Positions 24,280 through 24,489 of a DNA stretch of 24,489 nt are shown one piece after another. The stretch is from Pseudomonadota bacterium. Its GTDB lineage: Bacteria; Pseudomonadota; Gammaproteobacteria; Xanthomonadales; Xanthomonadaceae. The notes beneath the pieces were generated by a model. That model worked only from the letters and a program-made list of their open reading frames with translations. It had not been told where the DNA came from and ran no database searches. The position numbers were made by a program, and so were the translations under genes. How positions within the stretch are numbered: position 1 is the first letter of the stretch; each line of letters begins with the position of its first letter. Location of the stretch: NCBI GenBank assembly GCA_023423605.1, contig JAFAFF010000348.1, positions 1 through 24,489 of the forward strand, given 5' to 3'.

Positions 24280-24489
24280 TCATCGTTCAGTGTCACCGTC
24301 ACCACGCGATGGGCGCGAAGTGCTTCGCTCACCTGCAATGGTGCCCCACTGCCACGAGAGACCCAGGGCGATACGGGTTTCACGTTGACCGTCGTAGAGC
24401 GGGCGTGACCACGTCAGTCCATACCCCAGTTGCTGCCCCTGCACGGGCACCCACTGATGCCGGTAGGCGACGGAGGGAACCCAGCCGGT
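24280..24489 (-). CDS. C-terminal fragment of an outer-membrane beta-barrel protein (cut by window edge)
   Basis: Read from the right edge on the minus strand, 69 residues precede a TGA at 24280-24282. The stretch GWVPSVAYRHQWVPVQGQQ, then LGYGLTWSRPLYDGQRETR and IALGLSWQWGT, shows the alternating polar and hydrophobic pattern with aromatic girdles of antiparallel membrane strands. The overall look recalls the C-terminus of large exopolysaccharide-export porins such as PgaA, but this is only an impression. The last 19 residues (from about IAGERSTSRPS) look poor, while an overlapping frame (QVSEALRAHRVVTVTLNDDA, ending at 24244) looks more natural, so a frameshift or sequencing indel near 24330-24345 is possible. 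The rest of the gene is outside the window. Confidence 0.5.
   Translation of the reverse strand, partial: TGWVPSVAYRHQWVPVQGQQLGYGLTWSRPLYDGQRETRIALGLSWQWGTIAGERSTSRPSRGDGDTER

Overview
The window is about 24.5 kb of high-GC gammaproteobacterial chromosome, most likely Stenotrophomonas or a close Xanthomonadaceae relative. Three things point there: strong G/C third-position bias in almost every gene, GTAG-headed REP hairpins of the type known as SMAG in Stenotrophomonas maltophilia (7078-7100; 10189-10211 on the other strand), and a copL-copA-copB copper operon of the xanthomonad type. Gene identities rest on motifs read from the translations; no database search was possible.

Layout. (1) 113-7055, + strand: ruvB, ybgC, tolQ, tolR, tolA, tolB, pal, cpoB. 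This is the envelope-constriction tol-pal cluster, tightly packed except for a 455-bp gap between tolA and tolB that is filled with short tandem repeats in two opposite orientations around a perfect palindrome. (2) 7153-8606: queE and queC, two steps of 7-deazaguanine (queuosine precursor) synthesis. (3) 8712-8787: tRNA-Lys(UUU). (4) 8788-10588: an atypical patch with a frameshifted tyrosine-recombinase remnant abutting the tRNA, a lower-GC exported SGNH/GDSL hydrolase, a stretch with no convincing gene, and a small coding frame broken by an in-frame TGA. It looks like the decayed footprint of an element that entered at the tRNA gene. (5) 10613-12870, - strand: a CPBP/ABI membrane protease-like protein, a stand-alone receiver-domain response regulator and a Tat-exported dienelactone-hydrolase-family protein. 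(6) 13024-13308, +: a small TFIIB-type zinc-ribbon protein. (7) 16565 down to 13354, - strand: copL, copA and copB, with copA and copB overlapping by ATGA and two GC-rich hairpins between copL and copA. (8) 18499-16697, -: recQ. (9) dps (-) and hrpA (+) are divergent and share an AT-rich control region with two inverted repeats. (10) The right edge holds a secreted protein of unknown function (-) and the C-terminal end of an outer-membrane beta-barrel protein cut by the window.

How the genes work together: RuvB resolves Holliday junctions. TolQRA-TolB-Pal-CpoB links proton-motive force to outer-membrane constriction and peptidoglycan synthesis at division. QueE and QueC feed tRNA modification. 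CopLAB handles periplasmic copper. Dps and RecQ protect and repair DNA, and HrpA is a large RNA helicase. I found no strong candidate for a wholly new multi-gene system. The best leads are the mirrored repeat block before tolB, the tRNA-Lys island remnant, the interrupted small frame at 10259-10588, the paired hairpins before copA, and the palindromes between dps and hrpA.
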